From the NCBI GenBank assembly GCA_001898505.1, contig MKTZ01000011.1:434001-498000 (forward strand): a DNA stretch of 64,000 nt, read 5' to 3'. Numbering within the stretch: the first letter of the stretch is position 1; every line of letters begins with the position of its first letter. Positions 52,235 through 62,190 of this stretch are shown one piece after another. The stretch is from Sphingobacteriales bacterium 50-39. Its GTDB lineage: Bacteria > Bacteroidota > Bacteroidia > Chitinophagales > Chitinophagaceae. The position numbers and the translations under genes were made by a program. The notes under the pieces are model-generated. The model was given only the letters and a program-made list of their open reading frames with translations. It was not told the origin of the DNA and made no database searches.

Positions 52235-54403
52235 TTATATGTTAACCATCTTTATAAACTCGTCTTCTGTGAGTATTTTGATAGAAGGTATTTTTTTGGC
52301 TTTTTCCAATTTACTACCGGCATCCTCACCTACGATGAGGTAATTCAATTTGCTGCTGACGCCGCTGAGAAGCTTGCCTCCATTCTTTTCCACTATTTCT
52401 TCGGCATCGCTGCGCTTGAGCCGGTTTAGGGTGCCCGTGAATAAGAACGTTTGCCCGTTCAGGTTGCCTTCTGTGGATGGGGCAGCCTTCTGGCTCTTCA
52501 GGTTCAATCCCAACGACTCCAGTTTTTCCAGCAGGGCCTTATTATCCTTATTGTGGAAAAACTGGTACACACTTGTGGCTACTTTTGGACCTACGTCTTC
52601 CAGGTTTTGCAGGTCTTCCAGGGAATACTCCGTAAAGTCGGATAAATGGCTGACGGCTGCGGCCAGGGTCTTGGCGGTGGTCTCCCCAACATAACGGATA
52701 CCCAATCCGAAGATCAGCCGGTGGAGGGGTTGCTGTTTGGATGTCTCGATGGCTGTCTGCAGGTTGCCAACACTCTTTTCCCCAAACCCTTCCAACTCCC
52801 TGATCTTGTCATAGGGCAGGTGATAGATACCGGGCACATCTTTCAGGAACCCCAGCTCATAGAATTTACGGACATTGGCATCTCCAAAGCTGCGGATATC
52901 CATCGCATCCTTGCTGGCAAAGTGTATGATCCTTTCGACCACTTGTGCGGGACAGTTGATATTCACACAACGCCATACGGCCTCCCCTTCCGGCTTGACG
53001 AGCTTGTCGCCGCAGACGGGGCAGTGAGTGGGGAAGACGATGGAGGTTTCCTTACCGGTGCGAACATCGGTCAAAGGCTTTACGATATAAGGGATTACAT
53101 CTCCGGCCCTTTCCACCAGTACCTGGTCGCCGATCTTCAAATCCTTCTCCCGCACTACCTCCTCGTTAAAAAGACTGACGGAGCTAACGGTGACACCCCC
53201 GAGCGGCACAGGGTCGAGTTTGGCCACGGGAGTTATGCTGCCGGTGCGGCCTACCTGGAACTCTACCTTTCTCAGCGTGCTGGTGGCCTGCCTGGCCTTG
53301 AACTTAAAGGCAATGGCCCAGCGGGGGTGATGTGTTGTCATACCCATCTTATCCTGCAGGGCAATAGAATTCACCTTTATCACCATGCCATCTATCTCAT
53401 AGGGAAGGTTATCTCTTTGTTTTTCAAATTCATGACAATAGTCTACTACAGCCTGGATACCTTTCACCACTTTCTTCTCTTTCTGCGGACTTCTAAAACC
53501 AAGGTCCCACAATAATTGCAGACTGCCGCTATGGGTCTTTAGTGCGGGGTGCACGGGCATATCCTTCGACCGGACCTTCCCCATATCCTCTCCTTCGGGA
53601 CCCGCCAAATGCCCATCTGTCATCTGCCAGCCTTCGAGCGTAGTGAAATAGCTGATGTGGTAGAGAAAGGCTTCGAGGTTCCGTCTGCTGACTTCCTTCG
53701 GATCCTTGATACGTAAAGATCCGGCCGCCGCATTCCGGGGGTTGGCGAGGGGCGCCAGGTTCTGTTCGGCCAGTTGCTCGTTGTATTTTTTAAAGTTGTT
53801 TTTGTTCATCAGTATTTCTCCCCGTATCTCTACGACCTGAAGTCCATATTTGGAAAAGCTGGCGCTGAGTGGCACGGAACGTATCTGACGGATATTGGTA
53901 GTGATCTCATCACCGGCTACGCCATCCCCACGGGTGACGCCACGGAGTAGCATATCATTCTCATAAGTAAGGGAAATGCTGGCGCCGTCGAATTTGGGTT
54001 CCACGCAATATTCCAGCTCTTCCAATCCTGAAAGCTCACGGGCGCGGCGGTCCCAGTCCAACAGATCCTGTTCGTTGTAGGAGTTTTCCAGGGACAACAT
54101 GGGCACGAGGTGCTGCATGGTGGGAAATTCTTTGGTCAGTCCTTTGGCCACCCGTTGGGATGGGGAGTCGGCGGTGACCAGATCGGGATGCGCGGTCTCG
54201 ATATGCTCCAGTTGCTTGTACAACCCATCGTATTCGAAATCCGAGATCAGGGGATCGTTCATGATGGCATACCGGTATTCATGGAATCGCAGTACATCTT
54301 TCAGCTCTTCTAACTTGCTCTTTTCTACAGGATGAGTCTTGCTGGCTGCCAATAAGTTGTTCGTCAGTTGCTGTAATTTTTTTGTCTGTTCGGGAGAATA
54401 CAT
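52235..54403 (-). CDS. ligA: NAD-dependent DNA ligase
   Basis: 722 residues. The adenylation Lys137 lies in 'CVEPKFDG'. The nucleotidyltransferase, OB fold, four-Cys zinc finger ('CPVCGDKLVKPEG', 'CVNINCPAQV'), HhH region and C-terminal BRCT ('LNGQTFLFTGTLNRLKRSDA') follow in order. It is about 50 residues longer than E. coli LigA, with an insert near 265-300 ('GEDMGKVRSKDMPVHPAL' region). Essential for replication and repair. Confidence 0.96.
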   Translation of the reverse strand: MYSPEQTKKLQQLTNNLLAASKTHPVEKSKLEELKDVLRFHEYRYAIMNDPLISDFEYDGLYKQLEHIETAHPDLVTADSPSQRVAKGLTKEFPTMQHLVPMLSLENSYNEQDLLDWDRRARELSGLEELEYCVEPKFDGASISLTYENDMLLRGVTRGDGVAGDEITTNIRQIRSVPLSASFSKYGLQVVEIRGEILMNKNNFKKYNEQLAEQNLAPLANPRNAAAGSLRIKDPKEVSRRNLEAFLYHISYFTTLEGWQMTDGHLAGPEGEDMGKVRSKDMPVHPALKTHSGSLQLLWDLGFRSPQKEKKVVKGIQAVVDYCHEFEKQRDNLPYEIDGMVIKVNSIALQDKMGMTTHHPRWAIAFKFKARQATSTLRKVEFQVGRTGSITPVAKLDPVPLGGVTVSSVSLFNEEVVREKDLKIGDQVLVERAGDVIPYIVKPLTDVRTGKETSIVFPTHCPVCGDKLVKPEGEAVWRCVNINCPAQVVERIIHFASKDAMDIRSFGDANVRKFYELGFLKDVPGIYHLPYDKIRELEGFGEKSVGNLQTAIETSKQQPLHRLIFGLGIRYVGETTAKTLAAAVSHLSDFTEYSLEDLQNLEDVGPKVATSVYQFFHNKDNKALLEKLESLGLNLKSQKAAPSTEGNLNGQTFLFTGTLNRLKRSDAEEIVEKNGGKLLSGVSSKLNYLIVGEDAGSKLEKAKKIPSIKILTEDEFIKMVNI

Positions 54404-54485
54404 ACGAAGGATTTGATGCGATAAAGTTAAGCCGAAGGCCGGGCATCTGCGCTATATTCAGAAAAGGAATTAAATTCGTAGCTCT

Positions 54486-55250
54486 ATGAGCCTTAAAATA
54501 CCCTCCGATACAGTATCTGAAACTCCAGGCAGCGCCAGCGCGCATAAGAATGTCACGACGATCCTCAAACAGCTGGAGTCCGATGGGATCATCGGTATCT
54601 CGGTGGACTGTGTGATATTCGGATTTGACGACAATGAGCTAAAGGTGCTCCTTATCAAGTCCGACATGGAGAGATATGATAATAAGTGGTCCCTGCTGGG
54701 CGATCTTGTCAATAACCATGAGGACCTGGATCAGGCGGCTTATCGTATCCTGAAAGAACGTACAGGGCTGGACGATGTATATCTGGAGCAAGTAAAAGGC
54801 TTTGGCGCGGTGGGCAGACACCCGGCCGCCCGCGTAGTCACGATCGCGTATTGCTCACTCATCAATATTGAGCATCATAAATTAAAAATTCTGGACAACG
54901 AGCTGCACTGGCATCGGGTAACGACCCTCTCGGAGATGGCTTTCGACCACCGGCAGATACTGGACGTATGCTATGAATGGCTGCAGAAACGGATCCAGGA
55001 GCATCCGCTGGGGTTCAGTCTGCTGCCCAAGCAGTTCTCTCTCCGCGAGCTTCAAAACCTCTACGAAGCCATTCTGGATGTAAAGCTGGATCGCCGAAAC
55101 TTCCGTAAGAAATTCTTTTCCATGGGCTTGCTGGAAGATACGGGCGAATTGGAGTCGGATGTCCCACACCGTCCGGGCAAGCTTTACAAGTTTAACTACG
55201 ACAAATACCAAAAGAAGGAAAGAAAGAAGTGGTTCGGCATCGACTTCTAG
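54486..55250 (+). CDS. Nudix-type transcriptional regulator (NrtR/AraR-like)
   Basis: 254 residues. Residues 30-165 are a Nudix fold ('DCVIFGFDDNELKVLLI'), but the Nudix box is degenerate: 'GDLVNNHEDLDQAAYRILKE' lacks the catalytic REXXEE. Residues 175-250 are a winged helix ('FSLRELQNLYEAILD', 'RRNFRKKFFSMG'). NrtR-family regulators, such as AraR of Bacteroides, use the Nudix domain as sugar sensor. It lies upstream of the Sus locus on the same strand and probably controls it via the palindromes at 55331-55390. Confidence 0.88.
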   Translation: MSLKIPSDTVSETPGSASAHKNVTTILKQLESDGIIGISVDCVIFGFDDNELKVLLIKSDMERYDNKWSLLGDLVNNHEDLDQAAYRILKERTGLDDVYLEQVKGFGAVGRHPAARVVTIAYCSLINIEHHKLKILDNELHWHRVTTLSEMAFDHRQILDVCYEWLQKRIQEHPLGFSLLPKQFSLRELQNLYEAILDVKLDRRNFRKKFFSMGLLEDTGELESDVPHRPGKLYKFNYDKYQKKERKKWFGIDF

Positions 55251-55330
55251 CCGAATAGGGGCGCCCTATATCGATTTAGCAAATAAAATCTCCATGAAAA
55301 TTGGCGGAATGAATTTTTTTCTTAAATATT

Positions 55331-55390
55331 GTGTATTGTTTACACATTAAAATGTGTTTTTTTAGACACCAAAATGTGTATTTTTTACAC
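55331..55390. promoter_or_regulatory. paired operator-like repeats before susC
   Basis: GTGTATTGTTTACAC (55331-55345) and GTGTATTTTTTACAC (55376-55390) are two copies of GTGTA-N5-TACAC, 45 bases apart. Between them ACACATT and AATGTGT form another inverted repeat (55342-55357), and AAAATGTGT occurs twice. 55379-55386 reads TATTTTTT, a possible -7 box inside the second site. Such a layout suits binding of a regulator to two sites, the Nudix-type protein being the obvious candidate. Confidence 0.65.
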
Positions 55391-55431
55391 GGTAGAAAAG
55401 TAAGTAACCAACTACTAAACAAAGACTATAT

Positions 55432-58428
55432 ATGAGAAAAAAACGATTGCTTGCAAGGCCATTGGCCTTACTGCTGGTGTTACTGCTATGCATGCACGCA
55501 TTCCCCCAAAACAAGGTTATAACCGGAAAAGTGACGGATTCCAAGGATGGCTCGCCTATACAAGGAGTTACGGTTGTGCCTAAGGGGTCGAGAACAGGGG
55601 CTACGACAGACGAAAAGGGATATTTCCATCTGACAGTGAAGAACAATGTATCTGTACTGGTATTTTCTTCCATCGGATTTACTGCAAAAGAGGTGGCTGT
55701 TACCGGTGCAGACCTGGCGGTCTCCCTCACTGCCTTCAATGCTTCTCTCAGCGAGGTCATCGTGGTAGCTTATGGCACCCGTCGGAAAGGTGATCTCACG
55801 GGGGCGGTAACATCCGTCACTGCCAAGGATTTTCAAAAAGGAGAAATTGCCTCTGCCGAACAACTGCTGCAAGGTAAGGTAGCGGGTCTGCAGATCACTC
55901 CGGGTGGTGGTGCTGCAGGGGGCGGTAGCCGGATCCGCATTCGTGGAGTTTCTTCCCTGAATGGCAGTAATGACCCACTGATCGTAATAGACGGGATGCC
56001 TATCGAGAGTAACAATCTGCCGGGTTCGGCTAATTATTTGAATACGATCAATCCTGACGACATCGAGTCGGTATCCGTACAGAAAGACGCCTCGGCCACG
56101 GCGCTCTACGGATCAAGGGCCTCCAATGGCGTGATCATCATCACTACCAAGAAGGGAGCAAAAGGCGGTGTGAAATATAGTTTCAATACGAAATTATCAC
56201 TGGCCCATTTAACCAAATACATCGATGTCCTTTCCGCGGATCAGGTAAGAAGTATCATCAACGCCGATGCCACCGCCACGGGGAATAACAGTTATAAGAA
56301 CCTATTGGGCACGTCCAGTACCAATTGGCAAAAGATGGTCTTCCGGGATGCTACGGCGTTCGATAATAATATCAGCGCCAGCGGAAGTCTTGCCAAGATC
56401 ATTCCTTTCCGTCTGTCTTTCGGCTATTTGAACCAAGAAGGTATTTTAAAAACAAATACGTTCGACAGGTATTCAACTGCCTTGAATTTATCACCAAAAT
56501 TTCTCGATGATCATTTATCGGTCAATGTTAATCTGAAGGCCGCTCATACGAACAACAGATTTGCAGACGAAGGCGCCATCGGTGCGGCTGTTTCTTTTGA
56601 TCCGACCCAACCGGTGTATGCCAAAAATAATTACGGTGGATATTTCGAGTGGCTGCAGGCGGATACCAAACCCATCGACCTCGCGACACGCAATCCGCTG
56701 GGCCTGCTGGACCTGAGGCATAATACATCGGGTGTCAACCGTTTTTTAGGAAATATCCAGCTGGATTACAAGCTGCATTTTTTCCCCGACCTGCATGTGC
56801 TCGTCAACCTGGGTCTGGATGACGCCAAGGGCAAAGGCAATGATAACATCGACTCTATTTCCGCGACTAATTACAAGACGCATGGGAAATTCACTTATTA
56901 CCAGCAGGAAAAAAGGAATACGCTCACGGGTATTTCCCTGCTCTATAGCAAAGAGATCCCTTCCGCCAAGAGCAAGGTGGATGTGCTGCTGACGCACGAA
57001 TACCAAGATTTCACTACCTATGCTTATAATTATGCTTCCTTCGGTGAGAGAGGCAACAAAGATACGGTGCCCGGTTCAGCTCCTCAGTTTGCGACCGACA
57101 AGCCGGAATATCGCCTTGAATCGTATTTAGGCAGGCTGAACTATACCTTCGCCGACAAATACCTGCTGACGGCCTCGCTCCGCAGAGATGCCAGCTCCAA
57201 GTTCTCTCCGGCCACACGGGTTGGTTATTTCCCCGCCTTTGCAGCGGCCTGGAAGCTAAAAGAAGAGTTTTTCAGCAACAGCGGCGTCATTTCGGAATTG
57301 AAATTGCGCGGAAGCTGGGGGATTACGGGACAGCAGGATGTCGGCAACCTATATCCCTACCTGGCAAGATATTCCCGCAGCACGAATTCGGCGGCGGAAT
57401 ACCAGTTTGGGAATACCTTCTACAATTTTCTCCGTCCGGTGGCCTATGATGCGAATATCAAATGGGAAACAACCACGGCTGCCGATCTGGGGATGGATTT
57501 CTCCTTCCTGAACAACCGGATCTCCGGTACGGTAGATGTATATCATAAAAAGACTAAAGATCTGCTGAGTGTCGTTCCGGTGCCGCCGGGCTCCAATTTC
57601 GATATTACTCTACTGACCAATGTGGGCAATATGGATAGCAAGGGGGTTGAGTTTACACTGAACACCACGCCTGTCCGTACGGGAACCGTTACATGGGACT
57701 TTGGATTCAATATCACCTATAACACTTCCAAGATCACCAAATTGCTGAAGCAGTCGGATCCAAATTTCACTGGTATCGATGTCAGCGCTGTGGGAGGTGG
57801 ATTGACGAACTATATTGGCAAATTCGCGGTTGGATATGCACCTTATGTTTTCAATGTATATAAACAGGTCTATGATCCCAAAACTGGGCTGCCGATCGAC
57901 GGCCTCTTTGAAGACAGGAACCGGGATGGACAGATCAATGACGCCGACCGCTATTTCTATAAGAAGCCTGCTCCGGATGTTCTGCTGGGGATCAACACAC
58001 AAGTGACCTATAAACAATGGAGCCTGGCTATGTCTGCTCATGGTACATTCGGTAACTATATGTACAACCAGTACAATTCCAATAATGGGGTGCTGAGGGC
58101 TGTAAAGAACCCGCTGCTCTTTATCCAGAACGGCGCTTCCAATTATCTGCAGACACAGTTTACAGGGAGCAATATCAATGAATATTTGTCGGATTATTAT
58201 ATCGAGAACGCCAGTTTTGTAAGGCTGGACAATATCAATGTGGGTTATAATGCTGGCAAAGTATTTAATAAAAAGGCTCGTTTGCGGGTGAATGCCAGTG
58301 TAAATAATGTATTCGTGATCACGAAATATAAAGGGCTGGATCCTGAAACTTCCGATGACAAGGGTCTGATGTTTACCATCTACTTCCGGCCACGGGTATT
58401 TACGCTGGGCGCCAGCATTGACTTTTAA
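55432..58428 (+). CDS. SusC-like TonB-dependent glycan importer
   Basis: 998 residues. Signal peptide to about 25 ('LLCMHAFPQ'), carboxypeptidase-regulatory-like domain (28-110, 'VITGKVTDSKDGSPIQGVTV'), plug (115-225) with 'RIRIRGVSSLNGSNDPLIVIDG' and 'SVQKDASATALYGSRASNGVI', then a 22-strand outer-membrane barrel ending 'FTLGASIDF'. It imports oligosaccharides across the outer membrane with its SusD partner, powered by TonB. First gene of the operon susC-susD-susE/F-like-amylase. Confidence 0.96.
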   Translation: MRKKRLLARPLALLLVLLLCMHAFPQNKVITGKVTDSKDGSPIQGVTVVPKGSRTGATTDEKGYFHLTVKNNVSVLVFSSIGFTAKEVAVTGADLAVSLTAFNASLSEVIVVAYGTRRKGDLTGAVTSVTAKDFQKGEIASAEQLLQGKVAGLQITPGGGAAGGGSRIRIRGVSSLNGSNDPLIVIDGMPIESNNLPGSANYLNTINPDDIESVSVQKDASATALYGSRASNGVIIITTKKGAKGGVKYSFNTKLSLAHLTKYIDVLSADQVRSIINADATATGNNSYKNLLGTSSTNWQKMVFRDATAFDNNISASGSLAKIIPFRLSFGYLNQEGILKTNTFDRYSTALNLSPKFLDDHLSVNVNLKAAHTNNRFADEGAIGAAVSFDPTQPVYAKNNYGGYFEWLQADTKPIDLATRNPLGLLDLRHNTSGVNRFLGNIQLDYKLHFFPDLHVLVNLGLDDAKGKGNDNIDSISATNYKTHGKFTYYQQEKRNTLTGISLLYSKEIPSAKSKVDVLLTHEYQDFTTYAYNYASFGERGNKDTVPGSAPQFATDKPEYRLESYLGRLNYTFADKYLLTASLRRDASSKFSPATRVGYFPAFAAAWKLKEEFFSNSGVISELKLRGSWGITGQQDVGNLYPYLARYSRSTNSAAEYQFGNTFYNFLRPVAYDANIKWETTTAADLGMDFSFLNNRISGTVDVYHKKTKDLLSVVPVPPGSNFDITLLTNVGNMDSKGVEFTLNTTPVRTGTVTWDFGFNITYNTSKITKLLKQSDPNFTGIDVSAVGGGLTNYIGKFAVGYAPYVFNVYKQVYDPKTGLPIDGLFEDRNRDGQINDADRYFYKKPAPDVLLGINTQVTYKQWSLAMSAHGTFGNYMYNQYNSNNGVLRAVKNPLLFIQNGASNYLQTQFTGSNINEYLSDYYIENASFVRLDNINVGYNAGKVFNKKARLRVNASVNNVFVITKYKGLDPETSDDKGLMFTIYFRPRVFTLGASIDF

Positions 58429-58453
58429 TTGAACAATAAAACAAAAATATTAT

Positions 58454-60097
58454 ATGAGCTCATCCATAATAAAAAAACTGTTGCTGGCCGCTGTTCCCGC
58501 ACTGCTGGTAACATCCTGCGCCAAAAAGCTGGATCTGTTTCCGCAAAACGACCTCACCTCGGCGACGACCTATGCCACGGCGGCTGGTTATAAGAGCGTG
58601 CTGGCTAAAGTATACGGCACGTTGGCCATTACGGGCAATACAGGTCCTGCGGGAGCGCCCGATATTGCGGGTGGCCTGGACGAAGGTTCACAGGTAGCTT
58701 TTATCCGTGGGTTCTTCAATTGTGAAGAACTGCCTACGGACGAGGCGGTAGTTGCCTGGAACGACCAGACTATTCACGATTTCCACAATTTGGCATGGAC
58801 CAGCGCAGACCCCTTTCTGAAAGGCATGTACGCCCGGCCTATTTATGATATCACGCTGGCGAATGAATATCTGCGGGAATCTACGGACGCCAAGGTGGCG
58901 TCGAGGGGTATCACGGGGGCGGATGCGGCGGATATCAAAAAGTCTCGGGCAGAAGTCCGATTCCTCCGGGCCTTTAATTATTGGGTCATGCTGGATCTTT
59001 TTGGTAAATCCACCTTTATAACCGAAGCCGACGGAATAGGCACTTACCTTCCAAAAGAGATATCCAGAGCGGATCTTTTCAACTATATAGAGAGTGAGCT
59101 CAAGGCCATCGACGGCGATCTGGCTCCGGCCAAGACGATCGAATACGGACGGGTGGATCAGTCCGCGGAATGGGCGTTGTTAGCACGTCTGTATCTGAAT
59201 GCGCAGGTATACATCGGAACGCCCAAATATACGGAGGCCATCACTTATGCATCGAAAGTGATAGGGGCAGGGTATCAGCTGCTGTCAGGGTATGGTAAAT
59301 TGTTCATGGCGGACAACGATAAAGAGACAGCGGAGATCATCTGGTCCATCAATTGTGACGGATTGCATACGCAAGCTTATGGGAACACCACTTTCTTCGT
59401 TCATGCTCCCTGTGGCGATGACCATAATGATTACGGAGTGGGAGGCGGCTGGAACGGCTACAGGGCTACCAGCGCACTCGCTGCCCTGTTCCCAAAAGAT
59501 GGGTCGGGCAATATAGATACCACGGGCGACAAGCGAGGTGCTTCATTTTACACTTCCAAGTATAAAGCAACCTCATCCCAGGTTGTCATTAAGGATGTCA
59601 GTGATTTTAGTAATGGTCTGCATGTAAAGAAATATATCAACATCCGCAGCGATGGGGGGCCTGTATCGGATGTCACCAATACTTTTTCGGATGTGGATTT
59701 CCCCGTCTTCCGTCTGTCGGAGATGTACCTGATCTATGCCGAGGCGTTCTTACGGGGTGGGACGGGCGCCGATGGCGCTACGGCGCTGAGCTATCTGAAC
59801 AAAATCAGATGGCGTGCATATGGCGATAGCTATGGTCCGGGCAATGCGGGTCAGCTGACCTCGGGCAACCTGACCTTGCAAACGGTGCTGGATGAAAGGG
59901 GCCGGGAGTTGTTTTGGGAAGGTCACCGTCGCACGGATCTGATCCGCTATGGACTGCTGACCTCAGGCACCTATTTGTGGCCCTGGAAAGGGGGTGTCCC
60001 TTCGGGCACTGCCGTTGACGACAAGTATAATCTGTTCGCCATACCTGCGACTAACAGGACGGCCAATCCAAACCTGAGTCAAAACACCGGATACTAA
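58454..60097 (+). CDS. SusD-like surface glycan-binding lipoprotein
   Basis: 547 residues. Lipobox 'LLVTSCAKKLDL' with Cys22. TPR-type helices and the RagB/SusD domain follow: 'SRAEVRFLRAFNYWVMLDLFG', 'FRLSEMYLIYAEAFLRGG' and 'LDERGRELFWEGHRRTDLIRYG'. It captures glycan and closes like a lid on SusC. Starts 25 bases after susC. Confidence 0.96.
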   Translation: MSSSIIKKLLLAAVPALLVTSCAKKLDLFPQNDLTSATTYATAAGYKSVLAKVYGTLAITGNTGPAGAPDIAGGLDEGSQVAFIRGFFNCEELPTDEAVVAWNDQTIHDFHNLAWTSADPFLKGMYARPIYDITLANEYLRESTDAKVASRGITGADAADIKKSRAEVRFLRAFNYWVMLDLFGKSTFITEADGIGTYLPKEISRADLFNYIESELKAIDGDLAPAKTIEYGRVDQSAEWALLARLYLNAQVYIGTPKYTEAITYASKVIGAGYQLLSGYGKLFMADNDKETAEIIWSINCDGLHTQAYGNTTFFVHAPCGDDHNDYGVGGGWNGYRATSALAALFPKDGSGNIDTTGDKRGASFYTSKYKATSSQVVIKDVSDFSNGLHVKKYINIRSDGGPVSDVTNTFSDVDFPVFRLSEMYLIYAEAFLRGGTGADGATALSYLNKIRWRAYGDSYGPGNAGQLTSGNLTLQTVLDERGRELFWEGHRRTDLIRYGLLTSGTYLWPWKGGVPSGTAVDDKYNLFAIPATNRTANPNLSQNTGY

Positions 60098-60116
60098 TCC
60101 TTCTAAATAAGACATT

Positions 60117-60950
60117 ATGCAAAAAAGATATCTTCATAAAATTTCGCTCGCCTGTCTTTGCAGTTTGCTTCTGGCGACTGCCTGTAAGAAAGACGAGGCA
60201 AAACTATATTATCAGGGAGGTACTACGCCGGCGTTGACGGCTTCCGCCTCGGATTCAGTGCCGCTGCATCCGGCGGATTCCAATAGTACGGCGGTGACCT
60301 TCAACTGGACCAATCCCAATTATCAATTCAGCGATGGCATCAGCTCGCAGAACGTGACTTATTATCTGCAGATCGATACGGCAGGGGCTAATTTCAGCAG
60401 CCCGAATATGCAAACGGTGGCTATCACGAATGACCTGAGCAAGTCGTTCACTGTAACGCAATTCAACACTTTATTGGGCAATGGCCTGTTATTGGCATTG
60501 GATCAGCCGCACCAGATCGAGGTGAGAATTGAATCTTTTTTGAGCTCCCAGACGGCGACTTTATTCTCCAATAAGATACCCTACCATGTCACGCCCTACG
60601 CGCCACCTCCTGCGGTAGATACTCCGTCATCGGGAAAATTATTCCTGGTAGGCGACGCTACGGCGGGTGGCTGGAATAATCCGGTGCCGGTGCCTTCTCA
60701 GCAGTTCACAAGGATCAGCGGCACTGAATACAAGATCACGGTGTCACTCGTTGGCGGAAAACAATATCTGTTCATACCTGTGAATGGTGACTGGAGTCAC
60801 AAATATGCAGGCCCGGATACGAATGATTCCGGACTGAACGGCCCAAGTCCATTCAAGAAAGATGGGCCAAATAATTTCATTGGTCCTGCCACCAGTGGAA
60901 CCTATACCATCGACGTGAATTTTCAAACGGGGAAATTTACGGTGCAATAG
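60117..60950 (+). CDS. SusE-like starch-binding lipoprotein, one C-terminal module
   Basis: 277 residues. Lipobox 'LLLATACKKD'. Residues 35-165 are the SusE N-terminal Ig-like domain ('VTFNWTNPNYQ'). Residues 175-277 are one SusE/F-type starch-binding module: 'LFLVGDATAGGWNNPVPVPS', 'KQYLFIPVNGDWSHKY'. Surface protein that holds alpha-glucan near SusCD. Lies 19 bases after susD. Confidence 0.88.
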   Translation: MQKRYLHKISLACLCSLLLATACKKDEAKLYYQGGTTPALTASASDSVPLHPADSNSTAVTFNWTNPNYQFSDGISSQNVTYYLQIDTAGANFSSPNMQTVAITNDLSKSFTVTQFNTLLGNGLLLALDQPHQIEVRIESFLSSQTATLFSNKIPYHVTPYAPPPAVDTPSSGKLFLVGDATAGGWNNPVPVPSQQFTRISGTEYKITVSLVGGKQYLFIPVNGDWSHKYAGPDTNDSGLNGPSPFKKDGPNNFIGPATSGTYTIDVNFQTGKFTVQ

Positions 60951-60982
60951 GCCGGTAAAGCTTCCTTTAAAAAAAAGAAATT

Positions 60983-62143
60983 ATGAACAATATATTTCAA
61001 AAGAGGTTTAACGGGCTTTTTACCGGCGTCTGCATGCTGCTCGCGGTACTGGCGGCCTGCACGAAACAGTCCAATCCATATTATACCAAGGGCACTGCGC
61101 CGGTGTTGTCGAGCTCGGTCACGAGCGTCGCGGCCAAGGCTTCGGATTCGCTGAAGAATGCAGTGGTCTTTTCCTGGACGAATCCAAAGTATTCGACAGA
61201 CTCTTCTACGGTGAAGTATGTCGTGCAGATAGATTCGTCGGGACGCAATTTCTCCAAAGCGGTGAGCATTATCCTGTCGGGTGTTCGGTTCGACTCCCTT
61301 ACCGCCAGGGATATCAATACGATAGCTTTAGGGTTTGGTTTTTCCTACAATGTGGCCTATAAGATGGATGTGCGGGTAGTATCTTCCTATGCGAACAACA
61401 ACGAACAATATAATTCCAATACGGTAACGCTGACAGTTACGCCGTATGTGACGCCGCCAAAGGTCACACCGCCGTCTTCGGGCGCCCTCTTCCTGGTTGG
61501 AGATGCCAGCCAGGGAGGATGGAACAACCCGGTGCCGGTGCCGAGCCAGCAGCTGGAAAAGATCGACTCCGTGACATACGGGGGTGTGTTCAAACTGAAT
61601 GGAGGCAAACAATACCTGTTGCTGCCTGTCAATGGCGACTGGTCCCACAAATATTCCGTGGCGGATAACACGGTGCCGGGGCTTAGCGCGGGGGGAAGTT
61701 TTGGCTATGATCTGAGCAGTAATTTCCCCGGCCCTGACGCTTCGGGCTGGTACAAGATCATCGTGAGCTTCCAGCACGGCACGTTCAGCGTTACGCCCTT
61801 TACGCAAGTCCTGCCGGATAGTCTCTTCATAGTAGGGGATGCCACGCCGGGGGGCTGGAATAACCCTGTTCCCGAGCCTTCCCAGGTTTTCACGCGTCTG
61901 AATTCGAGCCAGTTCACCCTGACCCTTTCATTGACGGGCGGCAAGCAGTATCTGCTTTTGCCGGTGAATGGCGACTGGTCCCAGAAGTTCGCGGTGGCGG
62001 ACAATAGCGTCTCGGGGCTGTCGGCGGGCGGAAGCTTTGGGTATTATACTTCCGGGGGAGCCAATTTCCCGGGGCCTGCCACGAGCGGAACCTATAAGAT
62101 AACGGCTGATTTTCTCAGTTATACATTCTGGGTCACCCAGTAA
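60983..62143 (+). CDS. SusE/SusF-like starch-binding lipoprotein, two C-terminal modules
   Basis: 386 residues. Lipobox 'LLAVLAACTKQ'. The same Ig-like domain as the preceding gene ('VVFSWTNPKYS') is followed by two starch-binding modules (about 168-270 and 272-386), each with 'GWNNPVP' and 'LLLPVNGDWS' motifs. It is a duplicate of the preceding gene with one extra module, so the pair plays the part of SusE and SusF. Confidence 0.88.
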   Translation: MNNIFQKRFNGLFTGVCMLLAVLAACTKQSNPYYTKGTAPVLSSSVTSVAAKASDSLKNAVVFSWTNPKYSTDSSTVKYVVQIDSSGRNFSKAVSIILSGVRFDSLTARDINTIALGFGFSYNVAYKMDVRVVSSYANNNEQYNSNTVTLTVTPYVTPPKVTPPSSGALFLVGDASQGGWNNPVPVPSQQLEKIDSVTYGGVFKLNGGKQYLLLPVNGDWSHKYSVADNTVPGLSAGGSFGYDLSSNFPGPDASGWYKIIVSFQHGTFSVTPFTQVLPDSLFIVGDATPGGWNNPVPEPSQVFTRLNSSQFTLTLSLTGGKQYLLLPVNGDWSQKFAVADNSVSGLSAGGSFGYYTSGGANFPGPATSGTYKITADFLSYTFWVTQ

Positions 62144-62190
62144 AGTTCCTGGGGCGGATGATAGCCGCGGCATGAATAAATGGCATTGGT

